A stretch of 64,000 nt of DNA from Candidatus Zixiibacteriota bacterium (lineage in GTDB: Bacteria; Zixibacteria; MSB-5A5; GN15; FEB-12), in assembly GCA_024280215.1 (NCBI GenBank), contig JAJRQO010000034.1, positions 1 through 64,000 on the forward strand. The letters run 5' to 3'. Position 1 is the stretch's first letter, and each line of letters opens with the position of its first letter. Below are positions 1 to 9,393 of this stretch, in pieces. A model generated the notes under the pieces. The model searched no databases. It saw only the letters and a list, made by a program, of their open reading frames with translations, and was not told the origin of the DNA. The position numbers and the translations under genes were made by a program.

Positions 1-2
1 AA

Positions 3-359
3 CCAGCAAACTTTATGGATTCAGGCGGAGGACCTTCACCTGAACGTATCTCCAATATGTTAGTTCTTCTTGAAGAGAACCCAAATGTAAAAGTTATTTG
101 TGGTGCTCGTTTTGGTGGAATCTCTCGTTGTGATGATTTTGCTAAAGGGGTTCTCATGTTTTTAAATAATCACGGACTAACCAAGCCGATGGTTTTCAGA
201 ATGACAGGGAATATGTGGCAAGAGGGGGTCAGGCTTTTTGAAGAAGCAAAAACTGCTAACCCAGAAATGTTTAAACAGATTGAATTTCACGGTATCGAAA
301 CACCGATTGAAGAAATCACCAAACGGGCAGTTGAAATTGCTCAGGAAGTGGGTGCGTAA
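3..359 (+). CDS. sucC: Succinate--CoA ligase subunit beta, C-terminal part (5' truncated by window edge)
   Basis: ANFMDSGGGPSPERISNMLVLLEENPNVKVICGARFGGISRCDD is an ATP-grasp/CoA-ligase beta C-terminal domain; directly followed by sucD; frame open to the window edge. Confidence 0.85.
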   Translation, partial: PANFMDSGGGPSPERISNMLVLLEENPNVKVICGARFGGISRCDDFAKGVLMFLNNHGLTKPMVFRMTGNMWQEGVRLFEEAKTANPEMFKQIEFHGIETPIEEITKRAVEIAQEVGA

Positions 360-1225
360 TGGCGATACTCTGTGATAAAAATTCAAAAGTAATAGTACAG
401 GGAATCACTGGCGGTGCTGGTAAATTTCACACCGAACGGATGATTGGTTACGGCACTAATATTGTTGGTGGTGTTACCCCAGGTAAAGGTGGACAAGTTG
501 TCTGCGAACGTCCTGTCTTTGACACCGTAGCAGAATGTGTCGAAGCGACTGGTGCTGATGTATCGGTGATTTTCCTCCCTGCTCAGTTTGTAAAAGAAGC
601 AGCGATTGAAGCGATTCGTTCTGGTATAAAATTTGTCGTCGTCATTCCTGAACATATTCCAATACATGATATGCTCTATGTCCGTGAAGAAGCAATCAAG
701 CATGGTACAACTGTTATCGGTGGCAACACCGCAGGACTTATCACTCCGGGTGAAGCGAATCTTGGCATTATGCCAGACATTGCTTTCCAAGCTGGTAAAG
801 TCGGAACCGTCTCACGCTCAGGTTCAATTACCTATTATGTTGCCGACACTCTGACTCGCACAGGCTATGGTGAAACATCTTGTATCGGTCTTGGTGGTGA
901 TCCTGTTTTGGGTTCTACCTTTGCCGAGATTCTTCTTAAGTTTGAAGAGGATGAAAAAACGAAAGCGGTTGTCATGTGTGGTGAAATCGGCGGAGTCTAT
1001 GAAGAACTTGCCGCAGAAGTTATTCCACAAATGAAAACGCCTGTTCTTGCTATGATTGGTGGCGTACATGCACCTATGGGCAAACGGATGGGACATGCGG
1101 GAGCTATTGTCGAAGGGAAGATGGGGACTGCACTTGATAAGTTGAACATGCTTGAGAAAGCAGGAGCCCATCCATGTAAAACATTTTTAGATATTCCTGA
1201 TACGTTGAAAAAATTAGGAATATAA
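359..1225 (+). CDS. sucD: Succinate--CoA ligase subunit alpha
   Basis: CoA-binding NTD (VQGITGGAGKFHTERMIGYGTNIVGGVTPGKGG) and ligase domain with GHAGAIV active-site His. Confidence 0.93.
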   Translation: MAILCDKNSKVIVQGITGGAGKFHTERMIGYGTNIVGGVTPGKGGQVVCERPVFDTVAECVEATGADVSVIFLPAQFVKEAAIEAIRSGIKFVVVIPEHIPIHDMLYVREEAIKHGTTVIGGNTAGLITPGEANLGIMPDIAFQAGKVGTVSRSGSITYYVADTLTRTGYGETSCIGLGGDPVLGSTFAEILLKFEEDEKTKAVVMCGEIGGVYEELAAEVIPQMKTPVLAMIGGVHAPMGKRMGHAGAIVEGKMGTALDKLNMLEKAGAHPCKTFLDIPDTLKKLGI

Positions 1226-1245
1226 CTATTATTAGATAATTTAAT

Positions 1246-1271
1246 TGTAGGGAACAGGCTTGCCTGTTCCT
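1246..1271. repeat. GTAGGG-headed palindromic intergenic element, copy 1
   Basis: tGTAGGGAACAGGC-TT-GCCTGTTCC; perfect 9-bp stem. Confidence 0.75.
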
Positions 1272-1292
1272 TCTTATTTTATGGAGTTGCTT

Positions 1293-1876
1293 ATGTCATT
1301 TTTAAAAGTGTTAAAATATGTTACTACTTTCAGTGTGTTGCTATTGTTTGTAGCGAATGCACATGCTGAAAAAATGAATATCCTCAGAAACCAGATGAGG
1401 TTTTAAAAATTGCTTTAGAACAGATGCACAAAAGAAACTATAATTTAGGTGCTGATTATTATCATCCTGATTTTTTTACAAATGCATCAAAAGGAATCTG
1501 GGATAATATTAAAGATAAAAAAACAGATGATGTTTTTATGGGCGATGTCACATTAAAAGAATTAGATGGGCTCAAATTTGTTGATGGGAAATTTGTCGAG
1601 CCAACTGATAGACAGCTTTTCATAAGTTCACTTATCGGTTTTCAAAAAGTAATGGATAAGATGGGTTCGAATGTATACCAAAAAGCTACAATTTTAGAGA
1701 CTGTTATGATTGATGATGAGACGGCACATGTAGCCTATCAAGTTCCAAACTTAAGCCACGATGCTAACAAAGTAACAGATACAATTCTTACAAAGACTGC
1801 TATTTTGAAATTGTTAGACGGTCATTGGAAAATTTTCAGCGAAGCAATACGTGAAGGTGATAAAACTCAAGAGTAA
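1293..1876 (+). pseudogene. Secreted small protein with an apparent -1 frame break at a 6-A run (1369-1374)
   Basis: Signal peptide MSFLKVLKYVTTFSVLLLFVANAHAEK lies in frame of 1293; the rest (NEYPQKPDEVLKIALEQMHKRNY...) continues in the frame of ORF 1424..1876. Confidence 0.6.
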
Positions 1877-1939
1877 TAATAATTATTTTACATTTGAAAT
1901 TATAACTAGAAGGCAGGTGTTTAGTTCCTGTCTTTTTTC

Positions 1940-2281
1940 TTAATATCTGTTATCTTTAGGGAGCTGTAATTCTTCAGTTATCATTTCCTGTAGTAGTTTC
2001 AACTCTTTGTTGTAGTCTATGTCGGCATTATCTCTCTGCTTTATCTCAGAAAGCGTTTCAAAAATAAAATTTTCTTCGCCGAATTCTATCCAGTCTTTTA
2101 GCAATTCTTTATTTTGATGAGAACCGAATTTTAATTCCATGCGATGTCGAGTCATTCGAGATACAGCGTCGATAGAATTATCAATCAAAAATTTTCCATT
2201 TTTCTTATTCTTGATTTGAAAAACAGCCATTGTCGGTTTTGATTGTTTGTAAGCGTCTTTTAATTCTTTTTTTGTTTTCAT
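1940..2281 (-). CDS. GIY-YIG nuclease family protein
   Basis: MKTKKELKDAYKQSKPTMAVFQIKNKKNGKFLID...RHRMELKFGSHQNKELLKDWIEFGEENFIFETL pattern; GGAAC-like SD upstream of ATG at 2281. Confidence 0.65.
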   Translation of the reverse strand: MKTKKELKDAYKQSKPTMAVFQIKNKKNGKFLIDNSIDAVSRMTRHRMELKFGSHQNKELLKDWIEFGEENFIFETLSEIKQRDNADIDYNKELKLLQEMITEELQLPKDNRY

Positions 2282-2351
2282 AAATTGTTCCTTTATATGC
2301 TTCTGAATATAGAAAATGAATTGAATCAATCAATTGTTTTTATCTAATAGT

Positions 2352-2408
2352 GGGGCAAGGCTCTCAAACCAGATTCATATAGGTGAAATCCAATTTTTAT
2401 CTTGCCCC
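2352..2408. other. Long imperfect hairpin (GGGGCAAG...CTTGCCCC) in divergent intergenic region
   Basis: Perfect 8-bp arms 2352-2359 / 2401-2408 with inner GATT...AATC pairing. Confidence 0.55.
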
Positions 2409-2488
2409 GCATTGTTGAGCTTCATAATTTATTGCCGTCAAATTTTAAAACAGGATCTAAATCGACACAAAACCATTGGAGTTTATAG

Positions 2489-2809
2489 ATGCCATATATA
2501 AAATTACAAGATGTTGAAGAGAAATTCCTCATTGAGGGGTACACCGCAAAAATTATGCATGGTGACAAAATTACCGTAGCACATGTACGAGTAAAAGCAA
2601 ATTCACCGCTTCCAGAACATGCTCATCCTCATGAACAGGTTTTGAATCTTATCGAGGGGGAGTTTATGTTCACGGTTGATGGCGTCGAGCATCATATGAA
2701 AGCTGGTGAATCTTTTGTGATACCGTCGAATGCTCCTCATTCGGCAACATCTATTACTGACTGTTATATTGTCGATGTTTTTACGCCGACACGAGATGAT
2801 TGGAAATAG
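2489..2809 (+). CDS. Cupin domain protein
   Basis: HAHPHEQVLNLIEGEFMFTVDGVEHHMKAGESFVIPSNAPHS: double cupin motifs. Confidence 0.88.
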   Translation: MPYIKLQDVEEKFLIEGYTAKIMHGDKITVAHVRVKANSPLPEHAHPHEQVLNLIEGEFMFTVDGVEHHMKAGESFVIPSNAPHSATSITDCYIVDVFTPTRDDWK

Positions 2810-2829
2810 ATAAGCCGTTATTTGTACCT

Positions 2830-2846
2830 ACAGGGCATTGCCCTGT
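2830..2846. repeat. ACAGGGC-ATT-GCCCTGT palindromic element
   Basis: Perfect 7-bp inverted repeat; near-identical core at 60456-60472. Confidence 0.6.
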
Positions 2847-2954
2847 CTAATCTAAACAGTATATTATCAAATTATAATAGTTGCGGAATATGTGAAATTC
2901 TTGTACATTCCATCTCATAAAATTGAGTGAAAATTAAAAGAAAGAATTATAATT

Positions 2955-3539
2955 ATGTCAGTCTTGAAAAAAACATTATTAGTCGTATCATGTATCGTTG
3001 CTTTATTTGCTATTGGATGTATGGAAGAGGGCGGAACTACACAAGATTTTTCATCTCAAATAGCAATCTCTGATGCGGGCTTTGCTTCATTAGCAAAACT
3101 TGATTGGGCTGGTTATGTTGCCCAAGTTGACCCTATTGGTGTTGAACGTTTTAGAGCGATGCTAATGCCTGGAATTGAAAGACTGGTCGTCGCGTCAAAA
3201 ACTGATTCAGTCAACCTTTTTGGTAAAAACTATAATTCTCAAGAGATTCAAACCATGACTTCAGAGCAGTTTTTTGTCCAAATTATGAATATGGTTTCTG
3301 AGGTTTCTCCTGAAATCAAAACGACTTTTAGCAATATGACCAATGAAGCAATGGGTGCTATTGCTGAATCTGATTCTCTCGTCCATATCGTCGTCAAAAC
3401 AAAAATGATGGTAGGTACTCGTCCTGTTGATGAAATGAATATTCAAACTGTCATTAAATCCGATGGTGATTGGAAATTAGTCATGTCTCCAAAAATGGAT
3501 GGTATTGCGTTAATGCTTGCCAATGCATTCCCAAGATAA
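2955..3539 (+). CDS. Putative lipoprotein of unknown function
   Basis: Lipobox-like LFAIGC in N-terminal signal; no recognised domain. Confidence 0.7.
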   Translation: MSVLKKTLLVVSCIVALFAIGCMEEGGTTQDFSSQIAISDAGFASLAKLDWAGYVAQVDPIGVERFRAMLMPGIERLVVASKTDSVNLFGKNYNSQEIQTMTSEQFFVQIMNMVSEVSPEIKTTFSNMTNEAMGAIAESDSLVHIVVKTKMMVGTRPVDEMNIQTVIKSDGDWKLVMSPKMDGIALMLANAFPR

Positions 3540-3618
3540 TTATTGGGAATTCTATTGAAATCTTGGATATAAGTAGTATATTATAGATATGAAACCAGTA
3601 ATTCATTTTGGCTTAGAA

Positions 3619-3639
3619 TTTCACCGCAGACAGGTGAAA
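3619..3639 (+). promoter_or_regulatory. Hairpin in tryptophanase leader (TTTCACC-GCAGACA-GGTGAAA)
   Basis: Perfect 7-bp stem, 7-nt loop, ~70 nt upstream of the ATG. Confidence 0.4.
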
Positions 3640-3709
3640 AATGTAATCTAATACAATCTCTTTGTAGTAATTAGTCATGTGTTACAAATAATCTAACAAG
3701 GAGATAAAA

Positions 3710-5116
3710 ATGAATTCCAAACGTCATCCGGCTGAGCCGTTTCGTATTAAATCAATAGAATCAATCACACTTCTTTCTGAACAAGAGAGAGTCAAAAAAC
3801 TCAAAAAAGCAAACTACAATCTTTTTAAGATTGACGCTGAAGATATTTATATCGATTTGCTCACTGATTCTGGTACTACCGCACTATCGAATAAACAATG
3901 GGCTGCAATTATGTTGGGTGATGAGTCGTATGCAGGTGCTAAGTCGTTTAAACGGTTTGAGCGTGCTGTTCAAGATGTTTTCCGTCATCGTTATGTTATA
4001 CCAACCCACCAAGGTCGTTCGGCTGAAAATATTATGTTTTCAACAATAGTTAAACCTGGTCAGTATGTTCTAAACAATACACATTTTGATACAACCAAAG
4101 GGAACACGCTACACAAGGGTGGGATTCCACTTGATTTCCCATGTAAAGAATCCAAAGATAGTTCAGACTTTGCCTTTAAAGGAAATATGGATATTCTTGC
4201 ATTGGAAGAAGCTATTTTAAAATATGGTGCTGACAAAGTAGCCATGGTCATTATGACAATCACAAATAATTCGGTCGGTGGATTGCCAGTCTCAATTGAG
4301 AATATTCGCGAAGTTTCAGAATTGTGTAAACAACATAAGTTATTATTCTATTTTGATTGTGCTCGGTTTGCTGAAAATGCCTTTTTTATCAAAAGGTATG
4401 AACCTGAATTTGCTGATTCTACTATAGCAGAAATCACTGCTGAGATGTTTGAGCTTTGTGATGGTGCTATGATGTCTGCCAAAAAAGATGGCATGTCTAA
4501 CATTGGTGGTTTTATCACACTGAATGACAAAGAATTACTTGAACAATTGACAGAGCTAATGATTATCGTTGAAGGCTTTCCAACATACGGCGGTCTGACT
4601 GGTCGGGATTTAGATTCTTTGGCAGTTGGGTTTTATGAAGCGATGGAAGAAGAATATTTAGAATATCGAATTGGACAAGTAAATTACTTGGGTGAAAAGC
4701 TTAAAGAGATAGGTATGCCGATTGTCGAACCAACTGGAGGACATGCGATTTTTATTGATGCGGGAGCATTATTGCCACATATTCCAGTAGATGAATTTCC
4801 TGGTCAATCATTAGCAGCAGCATTTTATGTTGAGGGTGGAGTGAGAGCGGTTGAAATAGGTTCGCTTATGTTTGGTGAAAATGATACTAAAACAGGCAAA
4901 TTTATTCCTGCACCTCGTGAATTAGTCCGTTTGGCTATTCCGAGACGAGTTTATACTGCCTCACATATTGATTATCTGGTCGATGTTGCCAAAAAGATAG
5001 TTGAGAAAAAAGATTCACTTTGTGGTTATAAGATAACAAAACAACCAAAATTCTTGCGACATTTTACCTGTGATTTAGAACAACTTTGTTCTGAAAAAGT
5101 AAATTCAGAGAAATAG
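3710..5116 (+). CDS. tnaA: Tryptophanase (beta-eliminating lyase)
   Basis: PAEPFRIKSIE, IDLLTDSGTTA, THQGRSAENI, PLP lysine SAKKDG, EGFPTYGGLTGRDL, VRAVEIGSLMFG (tryptophanase-like rather than the TPL-type Arg motif). Confidence 0.85.
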   Translation: MNSKRHPAEPFRIKSIESITLLSEQERVKKLKKANYNLFKIDAEDIYIDLLTDSGTTALSNKQWAAIMLGDESYAGAKSFKRFERAVQDVFRHRYVIPTHQGRSAENIMFSTIVKPGQYVLNNTHFDTTKGNTLHKGGIPLDFPCKESKDSSDFAFKGNMDILALEEAILKYGADKVAMVIMTITNNSVGGLPVSIENIREVSELCKQHKLLFYFDCARFAENAFFIKRYEPEFADSTIAEITAEMFELCDGAMMSAKKDGMSNIGGFITLNDKELLEQLTELMIIVEGFPTYGGLTGRDLDSLAVGFYEAMEEEYLEYRIGQVNYLGEKLKEIGMPIVEPTGGHAIFIDAGALLPHIPVDEFPGQSLAAAFYVEGGVRAVEIGSLMFGENDTKTGKFIPAPRELVRLAIPRRVYTASHIDYLVDVAKKIVEKKDSLCGYKITKQPKFLRHFTCDLEQLCSEKVNSEK

Positions 5117-5578
5117 GCTCTATTAAAAGCACTTTTTGCGTTCTGATTTACAGAAATATGAATAAATTTTCAGATATTTTCTTTCTGGAGATAGAGAATG
5201 GAATCACGACAGTTTATCGTAAGCTATTGAACAGTAAGTGTATATTGCATGATTTTGAGAAAACAACCGCATTGGCTCTTTTCTTGCTTTTATAATTTCA
5301 AAACAGAACCACTCAAATGAGGTTTCATAAAAACTCTATCTTGACATTCTTTATGGAACTTTATATAATGTATGAGTTTATACAAATAGAAAGGATACTT
5401 TATAGCTCTTAGTTAAAGAATAAATTGAACTGACATTTTCAAAGGTGTTACAATTAAACTTACAGAGCTTTATTGCATCCAAAATCTATCGAGTCTGCGG
5501 GCTTTTCTATGCCGTTCACTGTATAAATTTCTCTTTCTTTTAATTTCCCTATACAGCATTTCGAATGTATCGGCAAAT

Positions 5579-8500
5579 GTGCAGTTAGTGCATTCAACTC
5601 AGTCGTCTATAACTGTTAAAGTTGAAATCGACGAAAATAAACTATCTACATATATTTCCCCCGAAAATGTGACAAGTTATTATCAATCAGTTGTTGTCGC
5701 CGTACCTTTTGATGGAGATGTCAGCTTGGGCAGTCTCAATTTGGGCGAACGAGTAGCGTCGAATAAGCTCAGTCAACCATCAAGTCTCTCAACTCGAAAT
5801 AAAATTATTGAATTTTCAGCACCACTTTTTGTACGTGGTCAAAAAATTGTAACAGTCTATATCTTTCCTGTCATTCAAAACAGCATCTATTCTAATGTTG
5901 AATTTTCTCTGAACTTTACTGGAACTATGAGTAATGAGAAATCCGTTTCTTATGACTCTCCATTTGAAAAAATGTTGTCAGCAAAAGTCTTAAATTATGA
6001 ACAGGCAAAACAGTTTGCTTCAAAAGAGAACAAGTCATTTGCTTCGGGGACACAAGCAGTAATGGGACCATTCACTGGGATAAACAACTGGAAGAAAATT
6101 GAAGTTAATCAAACAGGATTATATAAAATAACAGCTGCTCAACTTGATAATTTGGGTTTTTCAATAATTGGTAGTAATTCATCAAATATTCAAATGTACA
6201 ACGGTGGAGGAAAACAACTTCCTGTGCCAAATGAAATTGCTCGTCCAACCATGCAGGAAATCGCAATCAAAGTTGTCGATGGTGGTGATGGTACTTTTGA
6301 TTCGGGTGATTATATCTTGTTCTTTGGAGAGGCTCTTAACAGATGGGTGTATGATACTTCACAGGTACAATTTCTTAGCCATTCTTATACAGAAAATAAT
6401 GTGTATTGGCTGTCGATGAATCCATTGAAAGAAGGTTTACGAATCGAATCGGTCGACGCGTCTTTGAGTGGGGTAGTTGGTGGTTCTGTTACTCAGACTA
6501 TTGACAGGCATACAAGACGATTTCATGTTGAGCAAAATCATACTCTCAGACGATGGAGTGATAACAAAACCAATGACTACTATACGTGGTATTGGTCAAG
6601 TGATAAAAGTATGTCATTTTTTGTCCCGACCGTCAACATGATAAGTTCTGATACTGTGAAAATAAATCTTGTTGGTAAGACTATTGATACCACTGGGAGT
6701 AGTGATGATATTGGCTATATAGATTTCTATGTCAATGGTATAAAGGGTATAGACAAGTCTTGTGGACTTTCAGGTTGTACATATAGTTCAACATCATTTA
6801 TTGATGGTTCAAATCAAATTGATATGTCGCTGATGTTTAACAAAAGCGTCCCTCCATACTTTGATTTTCTTGAGCTAACTTACAACTCTTATAATGAACC
6901 TAAAAATAATCAACTTGATATTGTCTTAGGGCAGTTATCAGGTAATACGCAAATAGATGTTGTCAACGCCTTTACATCGCAACCTACAATCTTGGATATT
7001 TCAAATACAATGCATCCAAGAGAACTTGTGATTCCAGCAAATAGTTCAACAACTTTTTCGTTTTATGATACGTTATCACAGGAAAAGTTTAATAGATATT
7101 TTCTGATGCCTGAGGCACAAAGTTTATCTCCTTTATCTATTACATCGGTAGAAATGAGAGATTTATATCAATCTGGGAGTCAGATAGATTTGATTGTTAT
7201 TTCTCCTGAGTTTCTACAAAATTCTCTGAGTGAATATGTTACATATCGCACAACAATTGATCGTTCTATTCAATTAGTCACTGTTCAAGAAATTATGGAC
7301 AACTTTGCATTTGGTCTCTATGACCCTACAGGAATCAGAGATTTTTTAAAATTTACCTATGAAAACTATAACTCACCAAAGCCATCTTCAGTTTTGCTCG
7401 TTGGTGATGGTAGTTATGATTTTTTGAATAATCTTTCAACAAATATGCCTAACTATGTACCACCATATACTCATAAAACTGACAATACTGCATCAGATGA
7501 CAATTATGTTTACTTCGGAGATTTTGGAATCCTTGATTCAGACACATCGTATGATGCTTCCGAGTTTTCATTTGATAAAGGCTTTGATATGATGATTGCC
7601 CGATGGCCAGTAAGAACACCATCCGATGTACGAGTTATAACAGAAAAAATTAAATTGTATGAATCGCCTGAAAATTTTGGTGATTGGAGGAATAATATTT
7701 CTTTAGTCGCTGATGATGAATACGGTACATTTGATAACGAAACATTTCATACGACTCAAACAGAAAATTTGGAAACATATCATCTCCCACTTTCATTTAA
7801 TCGAAATAAAATTTATCTCTGGGAGTTCCCGTTTGTAAATGGTGAAAAACCTGAGGTGAATGATAAAATTGTAGATGCTTTCAATGATGGTTCTCTACTT
7901 GTTAATTATGTAGGACATGGCAATCCTGATGTCTGGGCACATGAAAATGTTTTCAACCGCTCAGGTGATTTACCACGTTTGTCAAACAGTACAAAACTTC
8001 CTCTTGTGATAGCAGCATCTTGTGCAATTGGCTTCTATGACGATCCAAGTCGTGAGGGAATGGCTGAAGAACTTTTAGCTATGCCATCAGGTGGGGCAAT
8101 AGGTGTTTTATCAGCTACACGCTTAGTTTATTCTTCTGACAATGCTCTCTATAACCGAAAAGTTTTTGATATGTTATTTTCGAATAAGTCTCTTACCATT
8201 TGTGAAGCTGCTTACACAGCCAAATTAGAACGTCAGTATCTTGGTGGAACCCCAAGACCTATTATAAATGATCGAAATTATCTCTACTTTGGTGATCCAT
8301 GTACCAAATTAGCACGACCACAGTATACAATAAATTTCTCTACTCAAATTGACTCATTAGTTGCATTAGGGCAGACGCAAGTGGTTGGAACAGTCGTTGA
8401 TAATGATGGTAATCTTATCTCTGAAAATGGTGTTTTAGAAATCAATGTTTTAGATTCAAAACGAGATAAAACATACCAGCTTACAAATGTCAATGGCCAG

Positions 8501-9376
8501 GTTACAAATGAAATAGATTATTCGACAAATGGTCCAACTATTTTCCGTGGTGCAGCATCTGTCATAGGTGGACAGTTTGACTTCACCTTTGTCTCACCAC
8601 TTGATATTGGTTTTGGTGGGGAAGGGGCTCAAGTCTCAGTTTATGCATCATTTAATTCGGTTGATGCTTCTGGTTTGATAGATTCGATTTCGATTTCAGA
8701 TTCTATTGCTGTCACAACTGATTCTATAGGTCCTGAAATTGTTGTCTCATTTACTAATCATGATAATTTTGTTTCAGGTGATTATATCAATGAGGGGGAT
8801 GCTATGATACTCAATCTAAACGATGAAACTGGTGTGAATTTAGCTGGTGGTTTAGGACATGGTATTACACTTGAGATTGATAATCAGCCTGAGAAACTAT
8901 TGAATTTAACATCCTATTTTTCATTCAATACAGATAGTTATTCAGATGGTTCACTTGAATTTCCGCTTGATGAACTCTCAGTAGGAGTTCATTCATTTAA
9001 AGTCAAGGCTTGGGATAATGCCAATAATTTTGCTACGGTTGAATTTGATGTTGAAATTAAGTCGACTACAAAGCTTGAAATCGTCAATCTACTCAATTAT
9101 CCAAACCCTATGAGTAGCTCAACCCGTTTTTCATTCAGTTTAACTCAGGAAGTCAATGAATTTGTTTTAGATATATTTACTTTATCTGGAAAAAAAATAA
9201 AAACTTTTGCTCGGAAGTATCTCGAACCAACATATTATGACGATATAGTATGGTATGGAAAAGATGTTGACGGCGATAGAGTTGCAACAGAAGTGTACAT
9301 TTATAAAGCCACTGCATATCCATCTGATGGGTCTGAAAAAGTGGAATCATTTGGAAAAATAATTTTAGTTAATTAA
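5579..9376 (+). CDS. porU: Type IX secretion sortase PorU-like (peptidase C25/gingipain family) with C-terminal sorting-like domain; true N-terminus lies upstream of 5579
   Basis: Catalytic-region motifs LLVNYVGHGNPDVWAHENVF (His) and LPLVIAASCAIGFYDDP (Cys); C-terminal LNYPNPMSSSTRFSFSL; in-frame hydrophobic signal peptide YKFLFLLISLYSISNVSA encoded just upstream. Confidence 0.85.
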   Translation: MQLVHSTQSSITVKVEIDENKLSTYISPENVTSYYQSVVVAVPFDGDVSLGSLNLGERVASNKLSQPSSLSTRNKIIEFSAPLFVRGQKIVTVYIFPVIQNSIYSNVEFSLNFTGTMSNEKSVSYDSPFEKMLSAKVLNYEQAKQFASKENKSFASGTQAVMGPFTGINNWKKIEVNQTGLYKITAAQLDNLGFSIIGSNSSNIQMYNGGGKQLPVPNEIARPTMQEIAIKVVDGGDGTFDSGDYILFFGEALNRWVYDTSQVQFLSHSYTENNVYWLSMNPLKEGLRIESVDASLSGVVGGSVTQTIDRHTRRFHVEQNHTLRRWSDNKTNDYYTWYWSSDKSMSFFVPTVNMISSDTVKINLVGKTIDTTGSSDDIGYIDFYVNGIKGIDKSCGLSGCTYSSTSFIDGSNQIDMSLMFNKSVPPYFDFLELTYNSYNEPKNNQLDIVLGQLSGNTQIDVVNAFTSQPTILDISNTMHPRELVIPANSSTTFSFYDTLSQEKFNRYFLMPEAQSLSPLSITSVEMRDLYQSGSQIDLIVISPEFLQNSLSEYVTYRTTIDRSIQLVTVQEIMDNFAFGLYDPTGIRDFLKFTYENYNSPKPSSVLLVGDGSYDFLNNLSTNMPNYVPPYTHKTDNTASDDNYVYFGDFGILDSDTSYDASEFSFDKGFDMMIARWPVRTPSDVRVITEKIKLYESPENFGDWRNNISLVADDEYGTFDNETFHTTQTENLETYHLPLSFNRNKIYLWEFPFVNGEKPEVNDKIVDAFNDGSLLVNYVGHGNPDVWAHENVFNRSGDLPRLSNSTKLPLVIAASCAIGFYDDPSREGMAEELLAMPSGGAIGVLSATRLVYSSDNALYNRKVFDMLFSNKSLTICEAAYTAKLERQYLGGTPRPIINDRNYLYFGDPCTKLARPQYTINFSTQIDSLVALGQTQVVGTVVDNDGNLISENGVLEINVLDSKRDKTYQLTNVNGQVTNEIDYSTNGPTIFRGAASVIGGQFDFTFVSPLDIGFGGEGAQVSVYASFNSVDASGLIDSISISDSIAVTTDSIGPEIVVSFTNHDNFVSGDYINEGDAMILNLNDETGVNLAGGLGHGITLEIDNQPEKLLNLTSYFSFNTDSYSDGSLEFPLDELSVGVHSFKVKAWDNANNFATVEFDVEIKSTTKLEIVNLLNYPNPMSSSTRFSFSLTQEVNEFVLDIFTLSGKKIKTFARKYLEPTYYDDIVWYGKDVDGDRVATEVYIYKATAYPSDGSEKVESFGKIILVN

Positions 9377-9393
9377 ATATTTAGGAGAATTGT

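Noticed and set aside
383-790. - strand 135-aa ORF inside sucD
   Set aside because: Fully antisense to a well-supported gene, no domain signal or RBS; same for other long antisense ORFs (824-1171, 11025-11363, 14251-14724, 44105-44575).
3590-3652. 20-codon ORF upstream of tryptophanase as a TnaC-type leader peptide
   Set aside because: No Trp codon and no Pro-stop end, so it cannot be called TnaC-like; kept only as a low-interest observation.
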